Assembly (NCBI RefSeq): GCF_016863275.1
Contig: NZ_BOOO01000030.1
Span: 62,001-126,000 of the forward strand
Direction of reading: 5' to 3'
Length of the DNA: 64,000 nucleotides
Source of the DNA: Planotetraspora mira
Lineage (GTDB): Bacteria; Actinomycetota; Actinomycetes; Streptosporangiales; Streptosporangiaceae
A program made the position numbers and the translations under genes. The notes beneath the pieces were generated by a model that saw only the letters and a program-made list of their open reading frames with translations, searched no databases and was not told the DNA's origin. Positions 42,196 to 51,501 of this stretch are shown here, in pieces; the stretch's first letter is position 1, and every line of letters begins with the position of its first letter.

Positions 42196-45081
42196 TCACG
42201 CGGTGTTCTGCAGGGATGTGCGCATGAGGGAGTCGACGCCGCGGGCGGCCATGGGGCGTCCGACCAGGTAACCCTGACCACGGGTGCAGCCCATCTCGCG
42301 CAGCAGTTCGAGCTGCTCGGGGCGCTCGATTCCCTCCGCGACGACGATCAGGCCGAGATCGTGGCCGAGCCGTACGATCGTTCGGGTCAGCAGGGTGAGG
42401 GTCTCGTCCCGCCCGAGGCCGGACACGAACGACGGATCGATCTTGATCATGTCCACGGGCAGCTGGCGGAGGAACGCCAGCGACGCGTAGCCGGTGCCGA
42501 AGTCGTCGATGGCCAGCCGTACGCCGAGAGCCCGCAACTGCGACAGCTTGTTGATCGTGTCCTCGGCGTCCTCGACGAGCATCTCCTCGATGACTTCGAG
42601 GGTCAGCGCGCTCGCGGGCAGGCCGCTCTCCGCGAGCGCCTGGGAGACGGTCTCGACGAACCGGGGAGCGGTGATCTGGCGTAGGGACAGGTTGAGCGAC
42701 AGGCCGATGTCGAGCGACGAGGCCCGCCAGGCGGCCACTTCGTTGCACGCCTCGCGGAGGATCCATTCGCTCAGCGGAACGATGAGGCCGGTGTCCTCGG
42801 CCGGCCCGAGGAACTGCTCGGGCGGGACGAACGTGCTACCCCGCCACCACCGGACCAGCGCCTCGACCGCCGTGACGCGGGAGGTCGCCAGATCGACGAC
42901 GGGCTGGTATTCGATGGCGAACTGGTTGTCGAGCAGGGCCCTTTGGAGGTCGGCCGCGATCTCCAGCCGACGTACGACGTCGGCGTGCATGTGGGCGGCG
43001 AACACCTCGACCCGCCGGCCGCCCAGTTCCTTCGCGCGGGACATCGCGACGTCGGCGTTGCGGAGGAGGTCGCCCGCGGACAGGCCGTCCTCGGCGAACG
43101 CGACGCCCACGCTGGCGGTGAGGGCCATGTCGCGGTCCGCCACCCGGAAGGGCTCGGACGACACCGCGCGCACCAGACGTTCCGCGAGGTCGATCGCGGT
43201 CTGGGCGTCCGAGCCGGTGGAGACGCCGCCTTCCAGCAACACCGCGAACTCGTCGCCGCCCCAGCGGGCCAGCGTGTCGTCGGCCCGTACGGCGGAGCGG
43301 AGCCTGCGCGCGGCCTGGCCGAGCAGGTAGTCGCCGCTCGCGTGGCCGACCGAGTCGTTGACCCCGGTGAAGCCGTCGAGGTCCAGGAAGATCACAGCGG
43401 TACGGCCGGAGCCGCGGCGGGCGAGGACCTCCCGGGCGCGTTCCTCGAAGTAGGCCCGGTTGGGCAGGCCCGTGACACCGTCGTGGAAGGTCAGGTGGGT
43501 GACCTGGTTCCGCAGGGCCACCTGATCGCTCATGTCCCGGACGCTGACGAGGATCTGGTCCTCGTTCCTGACGTCTCGCGTGGCGACCGACTCGGTCGGC
43601 CGCCAGGTGCCGTCCGCCGCCCGGACCCGGCAGGCGATCCGGCAGGTCCCGGGCCCCTCGGGCCCGACCTCTTCGGCGGCCATGCGCCGCAGCAGCGCCT
43701 GGATGCCGGGCACGTCCTCGGGATGGATGTAGTCGAACATCGGGCGGCCGGCGAGATCGTCGGGGCAGTAGCCGTACGTCTCCTGGACGGCCGCGCCGAT
43801 CTCCCTGATGACGCCGTCGTGATCGCACACGAGAACGAGGTCGCCCGTGTTCTCCGCCAGTTGGCGCAGTTGCCGCTCGCCGACGTCGACGAGGCGGCGC
43901 ATCCCCGCGGTCTCCACCAGAAGCACGAACAGCCGCCCGAGCAGGACGAGGACGACGGAGGCGGCGATGGCGGACAGGGCCGCGTCCCGGTTGCCGCTGA
44001 TCGCCTGGACGGCGACCGCGACGGTGGCGACGGCCACGAGCACGAGCGGCGTGGCCGCCGTGAGCGCGATCGGCAGAGGCCGGCGAAGGCGCCGCTGGTC
44101 GAGCCACGGCGCGACGGCGAGCACGAGGAACGCGGCCGGCGCGATGAGGACCGTGGCCAGAGGCGGGTCGTCTCCGCTGAGTCTGGCGAGGGCGGTGCTC
44201 ACCTCGGCCACGGTGATCGCGCCTAGCACGATCACACCGGCGAGACCCACGACGCGGCCTCCCGAGCGGGCGGCGGCCACGGCGGGCGCCACCGCGCAGG
44301 CCGCGAACAGGCAGACGATCGGCAGCGCCAGCGTGGAGAAGAACGCTCCGGGCTCCTCCGCCTTCTGGAAGGCGGGGCCGAGGAGGAGGACCCAGCCCAC
44401 GGTGAAGATCGACGCGGCGCCCAGATAGGCGTCGGCGGCCTGCCGGACCGCGCCCCTGCTGTAGGCGGAGGGAGTCACGGCGACCCCGCAACCGATCGCC
44501 ATCAACACGGATCCGACGAGAAGCAGCAGGTCAGCGAAGGTGAGAACGAAAGGGGTGCCGTCGGCCGCCGGGCGCAGGCCGATGCCGACGAGCCAGGTCA
44601 GCGTCCCCACGGCCAGCCAGCGCCAGGCGGCGGGCCGCGGCCGTTGCCCCGGCTGGGAGCGGAGGGCGGCCAGGAACAGCGAGAAGGCCGCGAGAAGGCC
44701 GGCGGCGACGCCCGCCACGGCGGCGATGACGGACGAGGAGCCTCCGCCGATCAACGCGGCGGCGAGCCCCACCGCGCCGAGCCCGGCCGCGGCGGTGAGC
44801 GAACCCCTCGGGTTGCGCCTGCCGTCCACGCGAATCGCCCCTGTGTCCCTTGTCTCTGCAGCCGTCTCTGTAGCTGTCTGTGTGGCCGTCTGCGCAACTG
44901 TCTGCGCGGCCGTCGCCGCGTGGCCCGATTCGGCGGCGTCGGACACCACCGCGTCCGCTTCCGCCGTCCCCGGTGGCTCCGTGTCCGGTGCCGGTGCCTC
45001 CGAAGCCGGTACGTCCGGCGCCGTCGTCTCCGGAGATGGAGCCGCGTCGGCGTCGTCGCGCCCGGCGGGGTGTGATGTCAC
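42196..45081 (-). CDS. Membrane PAS-GGDEF-EAL c-di-GMP enzyme
   Basis: About 961 residues in order: an Ala/Thr/Pro-rich cytoplasmic N-terminus, about 8-10 TM segments (about 95-395), a PAS domain (about 410-525), GGDEF (RWGGDEFAVLL, about 620) and EAL. EAL catalytic residues are present: EAL in VTAVEALVRWW, Asn in LSLNLSLRQ, Glu in LTLEVIEEML, DDFGTGYASL, Lys in DMIKID, and Gln in GCTRGQGYL. Both synthesis and breakdown of c-di-GMP are possible. The GTG at 45081 is chosen for its GGGAGGGG ribosome site; in-frame starts reach 45198. Confidence 0.9.
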   Translation of the reverse strand: MTSHPAGRDDADAAPSPETTAPDVPASEAPAPDTEPPGTAEADAVVSDAAESGHAATAAQTVAQTATQTATETAAETRDTGAIRVDGRRNPRGSLTAAAGLGAVGLAAALIGGGSSSVIAAVAGVAAGLLAAFSLFLAALRSQPGQRPRPAAWRWLAVGTLTWLVGIGLRPAADGTPFVLTFADLLLLVGSVLMAIGCGVAVTPSAYSRGAVRQAADAYLGAASIFTVGWVLLLGPAFQKAEEPGAFFSTLALPIVCLFAACAVAPAVAAARSGGRVVGLAGVIVLGAITVAEVSTALARLSGDDPPLATVLIAPAAFLVLAVAPWLDQRRLRRPLPIALTAATPLVLVAVATVAVAVQAISGNRDAALSAIAASVVLVLLGRLFVLLVETAGMRRLVDVGERQLRQLAENTGDLVLVCDHDGVIREIGAAVQETYGYCPDDLAGRPMFDYIHPEDVPGIQALLRRMAAEEVGPEGPGTCRIACRVRAADGTWRPTESVATRDVRNEDQILVSVRDMSDQVALRNQVTHLTFHDGVTGLPNRAYFEERAREVLARRGSGRTAVIFLDLDGFTGVNDSVGHASGDYLLGQAARRLRSAVRADDTLARWGGDEFAVLLEGGVSTGSDAQTAIDLAERLVRAVSSEPFRVADRDMALTASVGVAFAEDGLSAGDLLRNADVAMSRAKELGGRRVEVFAAHMHADVVRRLEIAADLQRALLDNQFAIEYQPVVDLATSRVTAVEALVRWWRGSTFVPPEQFLGPAEDTGLIVPLSEWILREACNEVAAWRASSLDIGLSLNLSLRQITAPRFVETVSQALAESGLPASALTLEVIEEMLVEDAEDTINKLSQLRALGVRLAIDDFGTGYASLAFLRQLPVDMIKIDPSFVSGLGRDETLTLLTRTIVRLGHDLGLIVVAEGIERPEQLELLREMGCTRGQGYLVGRPMAARGVDSLMRTSLQNTA

Positions 45082-45321
45082 TGCCCCTCCCGTCCTCGAC
45101 CCGGCTTTACTCTCCATGTCACATGGCCAGTCTGCGCACAGCCGCCTGATCCGTAAGGCGACAACCCGCGAGTCGTCACCGATCTGATAACCGGCCACGC
45201 GCGACGAGGTTCACCGTACGCACTACAGGTCACGGAGCAGCCACGTTCCGGATTCCTTAATGGACCAGTCAGGACCGCCAGTCAAGTCCCTGGTCGCTCG
45301 TGTCGTCTCGACGGCGAGCGC

Positions 45322-46254
45322 TCAGTAATGATCCGTGATCATGTTAGCGAGTCTCTCGCCGGTCACGTATCTGATGACCTGAGCGCGCACGAGTTCTCGT
45401 GTCCGCCGTACGGATGCGGGGGTGCTGCCGGCGACATGCGGCGTGATGAAGGCTCCGGGCGCGGTCCACAGGGGATGGTCCGGGGGCAGCGGCTCGGGTG
45501 AGGTGACGTCGAGGGCGGCGCGCAGGCGCCCGCTCTCGAGTTCGGCGACCAGAGCGTCGGTGTCGACGACGGTGCCCCGTGCCGCGTTCACGAGCACGGC
45601 CCCGTCCCGCATCCGTGCGAGGAAGCGGGCGTCCACCATGCCCACGGTGCCGGCCGTGACGGGGACGAGCAGGACGACGACGTCGGCCGAGGGCAGCAGA
45701 GCGGGAAGTTCGTCCTCCCCGTGGACGTTCTCGCGCGCGGTCCTGGCCACGCGGACGACGTCGACCTCGAACCCGGCGAGCCGGCGTTCCACGGCCTCAC
45801 CGATCGAGCCGTACCCGACGATGAGAACGGTGGCGCCGTCGAGGACGCCGGTGTGGTGGTAGGTCCACTCGCGCCGAGCCTGGGCCGCGGCGAAACCGGG
45901 GAACTCCCGGAGCACGGCGATCGCCGCGCCGACGATCCACTCGGCGGTTCCCGCGTCGTGGACGCCACGGGCGTTGCAGAGCATCGCGTGCTCCGGGACA
46001 TGCGGAAGGTACGCCTCGACGCCCGCGGTCACGGTCTGCAGCAGGCGCAGTCCGGTCATCCGGCCGAGCAACCCGGGGGTGTCGGGCACCGGGATGAGCG
46101 GCGGCACCCAGATCTCCACCTCCTCGGGCGGGCCGGGCAGCGCTCCCCTGCCGTCATAGACGGCGCACTCGATCTCCGGAGGATCGTCCGGCGACTCCTT
46201 GGGCAAATCGGACAGCACGTCGGCGAGGTCCTGCGAGGCGACCCAGATCTTCAC
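45322..46254 (-). CDS. D-2-hydroxyacid dehydrogenase family protein
   Basis: The 310-residue NAD(P)-dependent oxidoreductase starts at GTG (VKIWVASQDLADVLSD). It has the Rossmann motif VGYGSIGEAVERRL, catalytic Arg in LVNAARGTVVDTDAL, Glu in TSPEPLPPDHPLW and His in ITPHVAGSTP. Substrate unclear (glyoxylate/hydroxypyruvate-type is common). TAGGTT plus 7 nt before the GTG suggests a leaderless mRNA. It is divergent from the sugar dehydrogenase lipoprotein. Confidence 0.9.
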   Translation of the reverse strand: MKIWVASQDLADVLSDLPKESPDDPPEIECAVYDGRGALPGPPEEVEIWVPPLIPVPDTPGLLGRMTGLRLLQTVTAGVEAYLPHVPEHAMLCNARGVHDAGTAEWIVGAAIAVLREFPGFAAAQARREWTYHHTGVLDGATVLIVGYGSIGEAVERRLAGFEVDVVRVARTARENVHGEDELPALLPSADVVVLLVPVTAGTVGMVDARFLARMRDGAVLVNAARGTVVDTDALVAELESGRLRAALDVTSPEPLPPDHPLWTAPGAFITPHVAGSTPASVRRTRELVRAQVIRYVTGERLANMITDHY

Positions 46255-46321
46255 AAGAACAAACCTAGGGAACCTCTGCGGCGAAACGCGAGTATGGAAG
46301 GGACGAGGGAGGTCACGAACC

Positions 46322-47491
46322 ATGGTGAATACGGGCCGATTCGCACGATGGGCGTCGCCGGTGGCGCTGGCCGTGGCGATCACGGCGGTGACGGCATGCT
46401 CGGCTGCGCCGGAGCGGCCTGGCGGGACCGCGCCGGGTCAGGGCACGACGCCGGGACGCGCGGGCGGGGCCCTGACGCCCGGCCCGCTGGCCGGATCGGC
46501 GCCGGCGCAGGTCTCCGGAGCACCGCGCACGCTGGTGACGGATCTCGCCGTGCCCTGGGCCATCGCGTTCCTGCCGGGCGGCGACGCGCTCGTGACGGAG
46601 CGGGACTCTGCCAAGGTCGTCCGGGTCACCCCGAAGGGGCAGGTCACGGACGTCGGCGTGATCGACGGCGTATCCCCGAGCGGGGAGGGCGGCCTCCTCG
46701 GCGTGGCCGTGTCCCCGAGCTTCGCGACCGATCACTACGTCTTCGTCTACTTCTCGGCCGACGGCGACAACCGGGTGGTCAGGTACCGGTACGACGGCGG
46801 CCTGTCCGACCCCGTCCCGCTCGTCACGGGCATCCCGAGGGGGTCGATCCACAACGGGGGGCGCCTGGCCTTCGGCCCCGACGGCTACCTCTATGCGTCG
46901 ACCGGCGAGACCGGCGAGCGCGGGCTCTCCCAGGACAGGAACTCCCTGGCCGGCAAGATCCTGCGGATGACGGTGGACGGCAAGCCGGCGCCCGGCAACC
47001 CCTTCGGCAGCCTGGTCTGGTCGTACGGCCATCGCAACGTCCAGGGGCTGGCCTGGGACTCCAGCGGTCACATGTACGCCACGGAGTTCGGCCAGAACAC
47101 CTACGACGAGGTCAACCTGATCGAAAAGGGCCACAACTACGGCTGGCCCGATGTCGAGGGCATGGGCGGAGGCGCGGACGGCAAGTACACCGACCCGCTG
47201 CTCACCTGGTCGACCGACGAGGCCTCGCCGTCGGGGCTCGCCTACGCCGACGGCTCGCTGTGGGCGGCGGCCCTGCGCGGCCAGCGGCTGTGGCGGATCC
47301 CGCTGAGCGCGGACGGCAAGGCCGGACGGCCGGAAGCCCTCTACACCGGGGAGTACGGCCGGCTGCGCGCGGTGACCACCGCTCCGGACGGGACCTTGTG
47401 GGTCGGGACCAGCAACAAGGACGGCCGCGGGTCTCCCCGCCGGGGCGACGACCGCATTCTCGTGGTGCCGACCGGGAAGTCGGCCGGCTGA
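46322..47491 (+). CDS. PQQ-dependent sugar dehydrogenase, lipoprotein (soluble-GDH/YliI-like)
   Basis: The 389-residue product starts MVNTGRFARWASPVALAVAI with lipobox VTAC (Cys about residue 25). The mature part is a six-bladed GDH-type propeller: LAVPWAIAFLPGG, GEGGLLGVAVSPSF, the Ca/PQQ region GGRLAFGPDGYLYASTGE, and WSYGHRNVQGLAWD. It should oxidise aldoses outside the membrane if PQQ is available. GGAGG precedes the ATG. It converges on VanW across repeat locus D. Confidence 0.9.
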   Translation: MVNTGRFARWASPVALAVAITAVTACSAAPERPGGTAPGQGTTPGRAGGALTPGPLAGSAPAQVSGAPRTLVTDLAVPWAIAFLPGGDALVTERDSAKVVRVTPKGQVTDVGVIDGVSPSGEGGLLGVAVSPSFATDHYVFVYFSADGDNRVVRYRYDGGLSDPVPLVTGIPRGSIHNGGRLAFGPDGYLYASTGETGERGLSQDRNSLAGKILRMTVDGKPAPGNPFGSLVWSYGHRNVQGLAWDSSGHMYATEFGQNTYDEVNLIEKGHNYGWPDVEGMGGGADGKYTDPLLTWSTDEASPSGLAYADGSLWAAALRGQRLWRIPLSADGKAGRPEALYTGEYGRLRAVTTAPDGTLWVGTSNKDGRGSPRRGDDRILVVPTGKSAG

Positions 47492-47517
47492 TCACGCACG
47501 GGCGCCCTGGGGGGCGG

Positions 47518-47694
47518 GCGCCTGCGCATGATCACGGTCGGTGTAAGTGCAGGTCGGGCGCGATGATCGCGAATTTGCGCATGATCACGAATTGGATCGG
47601 CGCAGGTCAAGTGGGCCACACCCGAACCTGTGCATGATCACGACAGGTGTGGGCGCAGGTCAGGCGGGATGTTTCCGAAGGTGTGCATGATCAC
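47518..47694 (+). repeat. 53-bp periodic repeat array, locus D (4 copies)
   Basis: Cores start at 47524, 47577, 47630 and 47683, all 53 bp apart; GGTC is at +28 in the three complete units. Common flanks such as GCGCAGGTCA recur. Unit 1 ends with a degenerate extra core (GATGATCGC) like the one in locus A. The last core overlaps the stop codon of the minus-strand VanW gene (TCA at 47691-47693 within TGATCAC). Confidence 0.92.
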
Positions 47695-49643
47695 GCGGGA
47701 GGGGCGGGGCAGGTGATCTCGGCTTGGGGGCGGTAGACGGTCGTGAACGACTGGCGGTCGTCGGCCTTCCCCTCCCGCCTGATGACCCGCGTGACCTCTG
47801 CCGTGAAGCCCAGCTGCTCGGGAACCGGCACGCAGTCCGGTCCCGCTCCCTCGACCGGCGCGGCGTGGAGGAACCGGGACTTGACCGGCCCACTGATCTG
47901 CACGTCGTACCGCTGGGTGCTCCAGAGGGAGATGGTCAACGACGTGTCGCTCGCCGACGCCTGGATCAGCACGCCGTACGGCGAGGCGTTCGTCCACTTC
48001 AGGTCCGGCTCCGGGTAGGACACCGTGGCGTCCATCCCGGCCGGATACTGCGGCATGTACACATCAGGGGCCGTGCGCTCGACGTCCGCCATCCCGGCGC
48101 GCATCACCGCGTTGAGCATCGTGGTGGCGACCTGGGTCATGCCCGCGACGTCCGAGCCGGCCTTCCCCCGGATCGAGGTGGGCAGGGCGACTCCGCTGAA
48201 CCCGCCGGCGGCGTCCCGCCTCCCGACGAACTCGTTGAACGAGAACGTCTCCCCCGGCTTGACCAGATGGGTGTTCAGCACGCGCGCGGCGGCCTGGATG
48301 TCGGCCACCCGTGGCTGGCAGCAGGCATAGGAGGTCGTGAACTCGCCGACCTTCTCCTTGACGCCCATCTTCGCCGCATCGTCGTCCGTCACGACCGGCG
48401 GCGCGCTGACCAGCGTCACCGGCACGGTACGGCTCCCGCCCTCCATCGCCGCGATCACGTCGACGCCGAGCCGTCCGGTGTCCACCCTCTTGCCCGCCCG
48501 GGCGTGCACCAGGACCGGCTTGCCGTCCTCGATCGTGAACGTCGCGTTCCTGGCTCCCGCCTCTGCGGCGACCAACCGGTGTTCGAAGCCGACGGCGGCG
48601 GCCGCGGCGTCGAACCGCGGCTTCAGGGAGTGTCCCTCCGGCACGAAGGACAGGTGCCCGGCCAGGGTGGCCGGGGGAAGCTGGACGGACTTCGCGCCGA
48701 CGGTCAGCGTGATCGGCTCGGAGACCGCGCGCTTCGCCCAGGTCACGGCCCGCTGCACGGCGGCTCGGTCGACCTGGGGGTCGTCCTTCACCGCCGCGGC
48801 CATGACCGTGACGTTCGGGCTGAGGTAGGCCCGCTGGATGTCCCGGGCCACGACCGTCTTGTCGATCCCGTTGCCCGGGTGCGGGTAGACCGGGACGGGA
48901 GTCGTCCCCTTGAACGTGACGTCGCCCTCTTGGGCCGGGTCCTCGAGGGAGGCGCCGATGTCCTTGGCCACGGCGGCCTCCAGCTTGACCTGGTCGACCG
49001 AGACGACCGGCGCGAGATGACGGCCTCCGAAGATCGACCCCAGGACCTGCGCGGGGGTGGGGAAACCCGTCGGCGCCTGCCGTACGGTCGCTTCGGCGTC
49101 GAACTGGAGACCCGCCTCGTTGGGGTCCACGGGAATGCGGTGGGTGCCCTGCCGGACGACGATGGGCGAGCGGGTCTGGGTGTACAGCTTCTCCTGCAGG
49201 CTCAGCACCGCGTCGGACGTGCTCTGCCCGCCGATGTCGACGCCGAGGACCAGGGTGCCGGGCAGGATCCGGCTGGACATGGAGATCGCGGGGATCAGGT
49301 AGGCGAGCAGCAGCAGGACGACCAGGCCGACGATCGTGTAGCGCAGCGTCCGCCGCTTCGGCTCGGGTTCCGGCTCCAGCGCGACGGGCTCCTCGATGAC
49401 CGTCGTGTCGACCACGGGCCACAACTCGACCGGGGACGCGGGCGGAGGGAGGCTGCTGCCCTGCTTGGAGGCCGACGGCCCGGGCGTGGGGTGCGCCGAC
49501 CTCTCACCGAAGATGTCGGCGGAGACTCCGGGAGGCAGCGAGGACGCGTTCGACCGGACCGGATGCTTCTTGGGCGGATCGGAGGCGGGCACGGCCGACA
49601 GCGGATCTGTCGGCGGATCGATGGACGCTCCGGCGTTCCGCAC
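47691..49643 (-). CDS. VanW family protein, single-pass membrane, with peptidoglycan-binding-4 domain
   Basis: The 650-residue protein has a cytoplasmic Pro/Ser-rich N-terminus (about 1-95) and one TM (YTIVGLVVLLLLAYLIPAIS, about residues 102-121). An extracellular PG_binding_4-like region follows, then a C-terminal VanW domain with TSYACCQPRVADIQAAARVL and FSFNEFVGRRDAAGGF. It ends in a G5-like/beta tail with paired cysteines. The role is probably in the cell wall; VanW has no proven activity. The GTG start has GGAGGAG upstream. Confidence 0.9.
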   Translation of the reverse strand: MRNAGASIDPPTDPLSAVPASDPPKKHPVRSNASSLPPGVSADIFGERSAHPTPGPSASKQGSSLPPPASPVELWPVVDTTVIEEPVALEPEPEPKRRTLRYTIVGLVVLLLLAYLIPAISMSSRILPGTLVLGVDIGGQSTSDAVLSLQEKLYTQTRSPIVVRQGTHRIPVDPNEAGLQFDAEATVRQAPTGFPTPAQVLGSIFGGRHLAPVVSVDQVKLEAAVAKDIGASLEDPAQEGDVTFKGTTPVPVYPHPGNGIDKTVVARDIQRAYLSPNVTVMAAAVKDDPQVDRAAVQRAVTWAKRAVSEPITLTVGAKSVQLPPATLAGHLSFVPEGHSLKPRFDAAAAAVGFEHRLVAAEAGARNATFTIEDGKPVLVHARAGKRVDTGRLGVDVIAAMEGGSRTVPVTLVSAPPVVTDDDAAKMGVKEKVGEFTTSYACCQPRVADIQAAARVLNTHLVKPGETFSFNEFVGRRDAAGGFSGVALPTSIRGKAGSDVAGMTQVATTMLNAVMRAGMADVERTAPDVYMPQYPAGMDATVSYPEPDLKWTNASPYGVLIQASASDTSLTISLWSTQRYDVQISGPVKSRFLHAAPVEGAGPDCVPVPEQLGFTAEVTRVIRREGKADDRQSFTTVYRPQAEITCPAPPA

Positions 49644-49812
49644 GCCTCGGTCTCCTCCTGCTCAAGGGCCACTCCGTTCAGCCAACCCTAAAGCCTGCCT
49701 TTGAGATATGTCATGAAACAACAACGTTCTGTGTGCAAGAAACTCGCGGGTACAACAGCGTCCCCGAACGCCACACAGGCTTCTCGCCGGCACATCTCTC
49801 ATTCGGGCATGA

Positions 49813-49833
49813 AAGCCCCGCCGGAGCGGGCTT
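49813..49833 (-). terminator. Hairpin downstream of gatB
   Basis: AAGCCCCGC / GCGGGCTT forms a stem 52 bp past the gatB stop, with one mismatch/bulge. On the minus strand it is followed by TC and mixed sequence, so it is a weak intrinsic terminator. Confidence 0.5.
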
Positions 49834-49884
49834 CCCGCCGCGCGCCGCCCGCCGTCAGGCGAGCCACGCGCGGCGAGTGCGGAA

Positions 49885-51393
49885 CTATCCCTCGACCCCG
49901 AGCTTCTCGAGGATGAGCTCGCGGGCCCGGCCGGCGTCGGCCTTGCCGCGGCTGGCCTTCATGACTCCGCCGACCAGGGCGCCCACGGCCGCGATCTTGC
50001 CCGATCGCACCTTGTCCGCCGCGTCGGCGTTGCCCGCCAGCACCTGGTCGATGATCGCGGACAGCTCGCCCTCGTCGTTGACGATCCGCAGGCCCCGCTT
50101 CTCGACGACGGCCTCCGGCGTGCCCTCTCCGGCCAGCACGCCTTCGAGCACCTGGCGGGCCAGCTTGTCGTTCAACGCCCCCGAGGCCACCAGTTCGGTC
50201 ACCTTGGCGACGTCGCCGGGCGTGATGGGCAGGTCCGCGAGAGCCGTACCGGACTCGTTGGCCCGGCGGGCCAGCTCGCCCATCCACCACTTGCGCGCGT
50301 CGGCGGCCGGAGCCCCGGCCGCGACCGTCGCCTCCACCAGCCCGATGGCGCCGGCGTTGTGCATGGCCGCCATGTCGAGATCGGAGACTCCCCACTCCTC
50401 CTGGATGCGCGCCCGCCGTACGGACGGCAGCTCGGGCAGCTCGGCCTTCAGCGTCGCCACCCACGCGGGGTCGGGCGCGATCGGCACCAGGTCGGGCTCG
50501 GGGAAGTAGCGGTAGTCCTGCGCCTCCTCCTTGGACCGGCCGGACGTGGTGGCCCCGGTGTCCTCGTGGAAGTGGCGGGTCTCCTGGATGATCCGCCCGC
50601 CGTCCGCCAGGATCGCCGCCTGGCGTTCGATCTCACCTCGGACGGACCGCTCGACGCTGCGCAGCGAGTTGACGTTCTTGGTCTCGGTGCGGGTGCCCCA
50701 CGTCGAGGACCCGCGCGGCATCAGGGACACGTTGACGTCGCAGCGCAGCGAGCCCTCCTCCATCCGGACGTCGGACACGCCGAGAGAGCGCAGGAGCTCA
50801 CGCAGCTCCGTGACGTAGGCCTTGGCGACCTCGGGAGCGAGCCTGTCGGTTCCCTCGACGGGCTTGGTTACGATCTCGACGAGCGGGATCCCCGCCCGGT
50901 TGTAGTCGACGATCGAGTAGTCGGCGCCCTGGATGCGGCCGGTGGCGCCGCCGACGTGGGTGGATTTGCCGGTGTCCTCCTCGAGGTGGACCCGCTCGAT
51001 CTCCACCCGGACGGTCTTGCCCTCGACCTGGACGTCCAGGTAGCCGTCCGTGCACAGCGGCTCGTCGTACTGGCTGATCTGGTAGTTCTTCGGCATGTCC
51101 GGATAGAAGTAGTTCTTCCGGGCGAACCTGCACCACTCCGCGATCGAGCAGTTCAGCGCGAGGCCGATCCTGATGGTCGACTCGATCGCCTTGACGTTGG
51201 CCACCGGCAGCGAACCGGGCAGCGCCAGGCAGATCGGGCACACGTGCGTGTTGGGCGGCGCGCCGAACGTCGTCGAGCAACCGCAGAACATCTTCGACAC
51301 GGTGCCGAGCTCGACGTGCGTCTCCAGCCCCAGCACCGGCTCGAAGCGCTCCAGCGCCTCGTCGTACGGCATGAGCGTCTCAGTGCTGCTCAC
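49885..51393 (-). CDS. gatB: Aspartyl/glutamyl-tRNA amidotransferase subunit B
   Basis: The 502-residue subunit starts at GTG ([20 protein letters not shown]) and has [19 protein letters not shown] with the zinc cysteines, [13 protein letters not shown], and a C-terminal GatB/Yqey domain. It activates Glu-tRNA-Gln (or Asp-tRNA-Asn) for amidation. Its GTG overlaps the TGA of a 31-codon ORF (GTGA), so translation is coupled to it. No ribosome site of its own is obvious. Confidence 0.96.
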   Translation of the reverse strand: MSSTETLMPYDEALERFEPVLGLETHVELGTVSKMFCGCSTTFGAPPNTHVCPICLALPGSLPVANVKAIESTIRIGLALNCSIAEWCRFARKNYFYPDMPKNYQISQYDEPLCTDGYLDVQVEGKTVRVEIERVHLEEDTGKSTHVGGATGRIQGADYSIVDYNRAGIPLVEIVTKPVEGTDRLAPEVAKAYVTELRELLRSLGVSDVRMEEGSLRCDVNVSLMPRGSSTWGTRTETKNVNSLRSVERSVRGEIERQAAILADGGRIIQETRHFHEDTGATTSGRSKEEAQDYRYFPEPDLVPIAPDPAWVATLKAELPELPSVRRARIQEEWGVSDLDMAAMHNAGAIGLVEATVAAGAPAADARKWWMGELARRANESGTALADLPITPGDVAKVTELVASGALNDKLARQVLEGVLAGEGTPEAVVEKRGLRIVNDEGELSAIIDQVLAGNADAADKVRSGKIAAVGALVGGVMKASRGKADAGRARELILEKLGVEG

Positions 51394-51485
51394 AGGTAAG
51401 CCCGTCCCTTCAATGCGTTCCTCGCATCGGCGATCCGGTCCGCGCACACGGGGGCCGGAACCGCGAGATCGATGTGGTTGACCAT
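51390..51485 (-). CDS. 31-aa small ORF between gatA and gatB
   Basis: This ORF starts 16 nt after the gatA stop, with a strong ribosome site (GGGGAGGG about 6 nt before the ATG), and ends in TGA overlapping the gatB GTG by 4 nt. It reads [20 protein letters not shown] and continues [11 protein letters not shown]. The tight packing and ribosome site support real translation. It could simply deliver ribosomes to gatB or make a small subunit-like peptide. No family is recognised. Confidence 0.65.
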   Translation of the reverse strand: MVNHIDLAVPAPVCADRIADARNALKGRAYL

Positions 51486-51501
51486 GCGTCGTCCCTCCCC
51501 T

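Noticed and set aside
45335-45345. Solitary GTGATCATG near the 2-hydroxyacid dehydrogenase stop
   Set aside because: It matches only 9 bases of the core, lies inside the coding end, has no second copy at 53 bp and no +28 GGTC. Probably chance.
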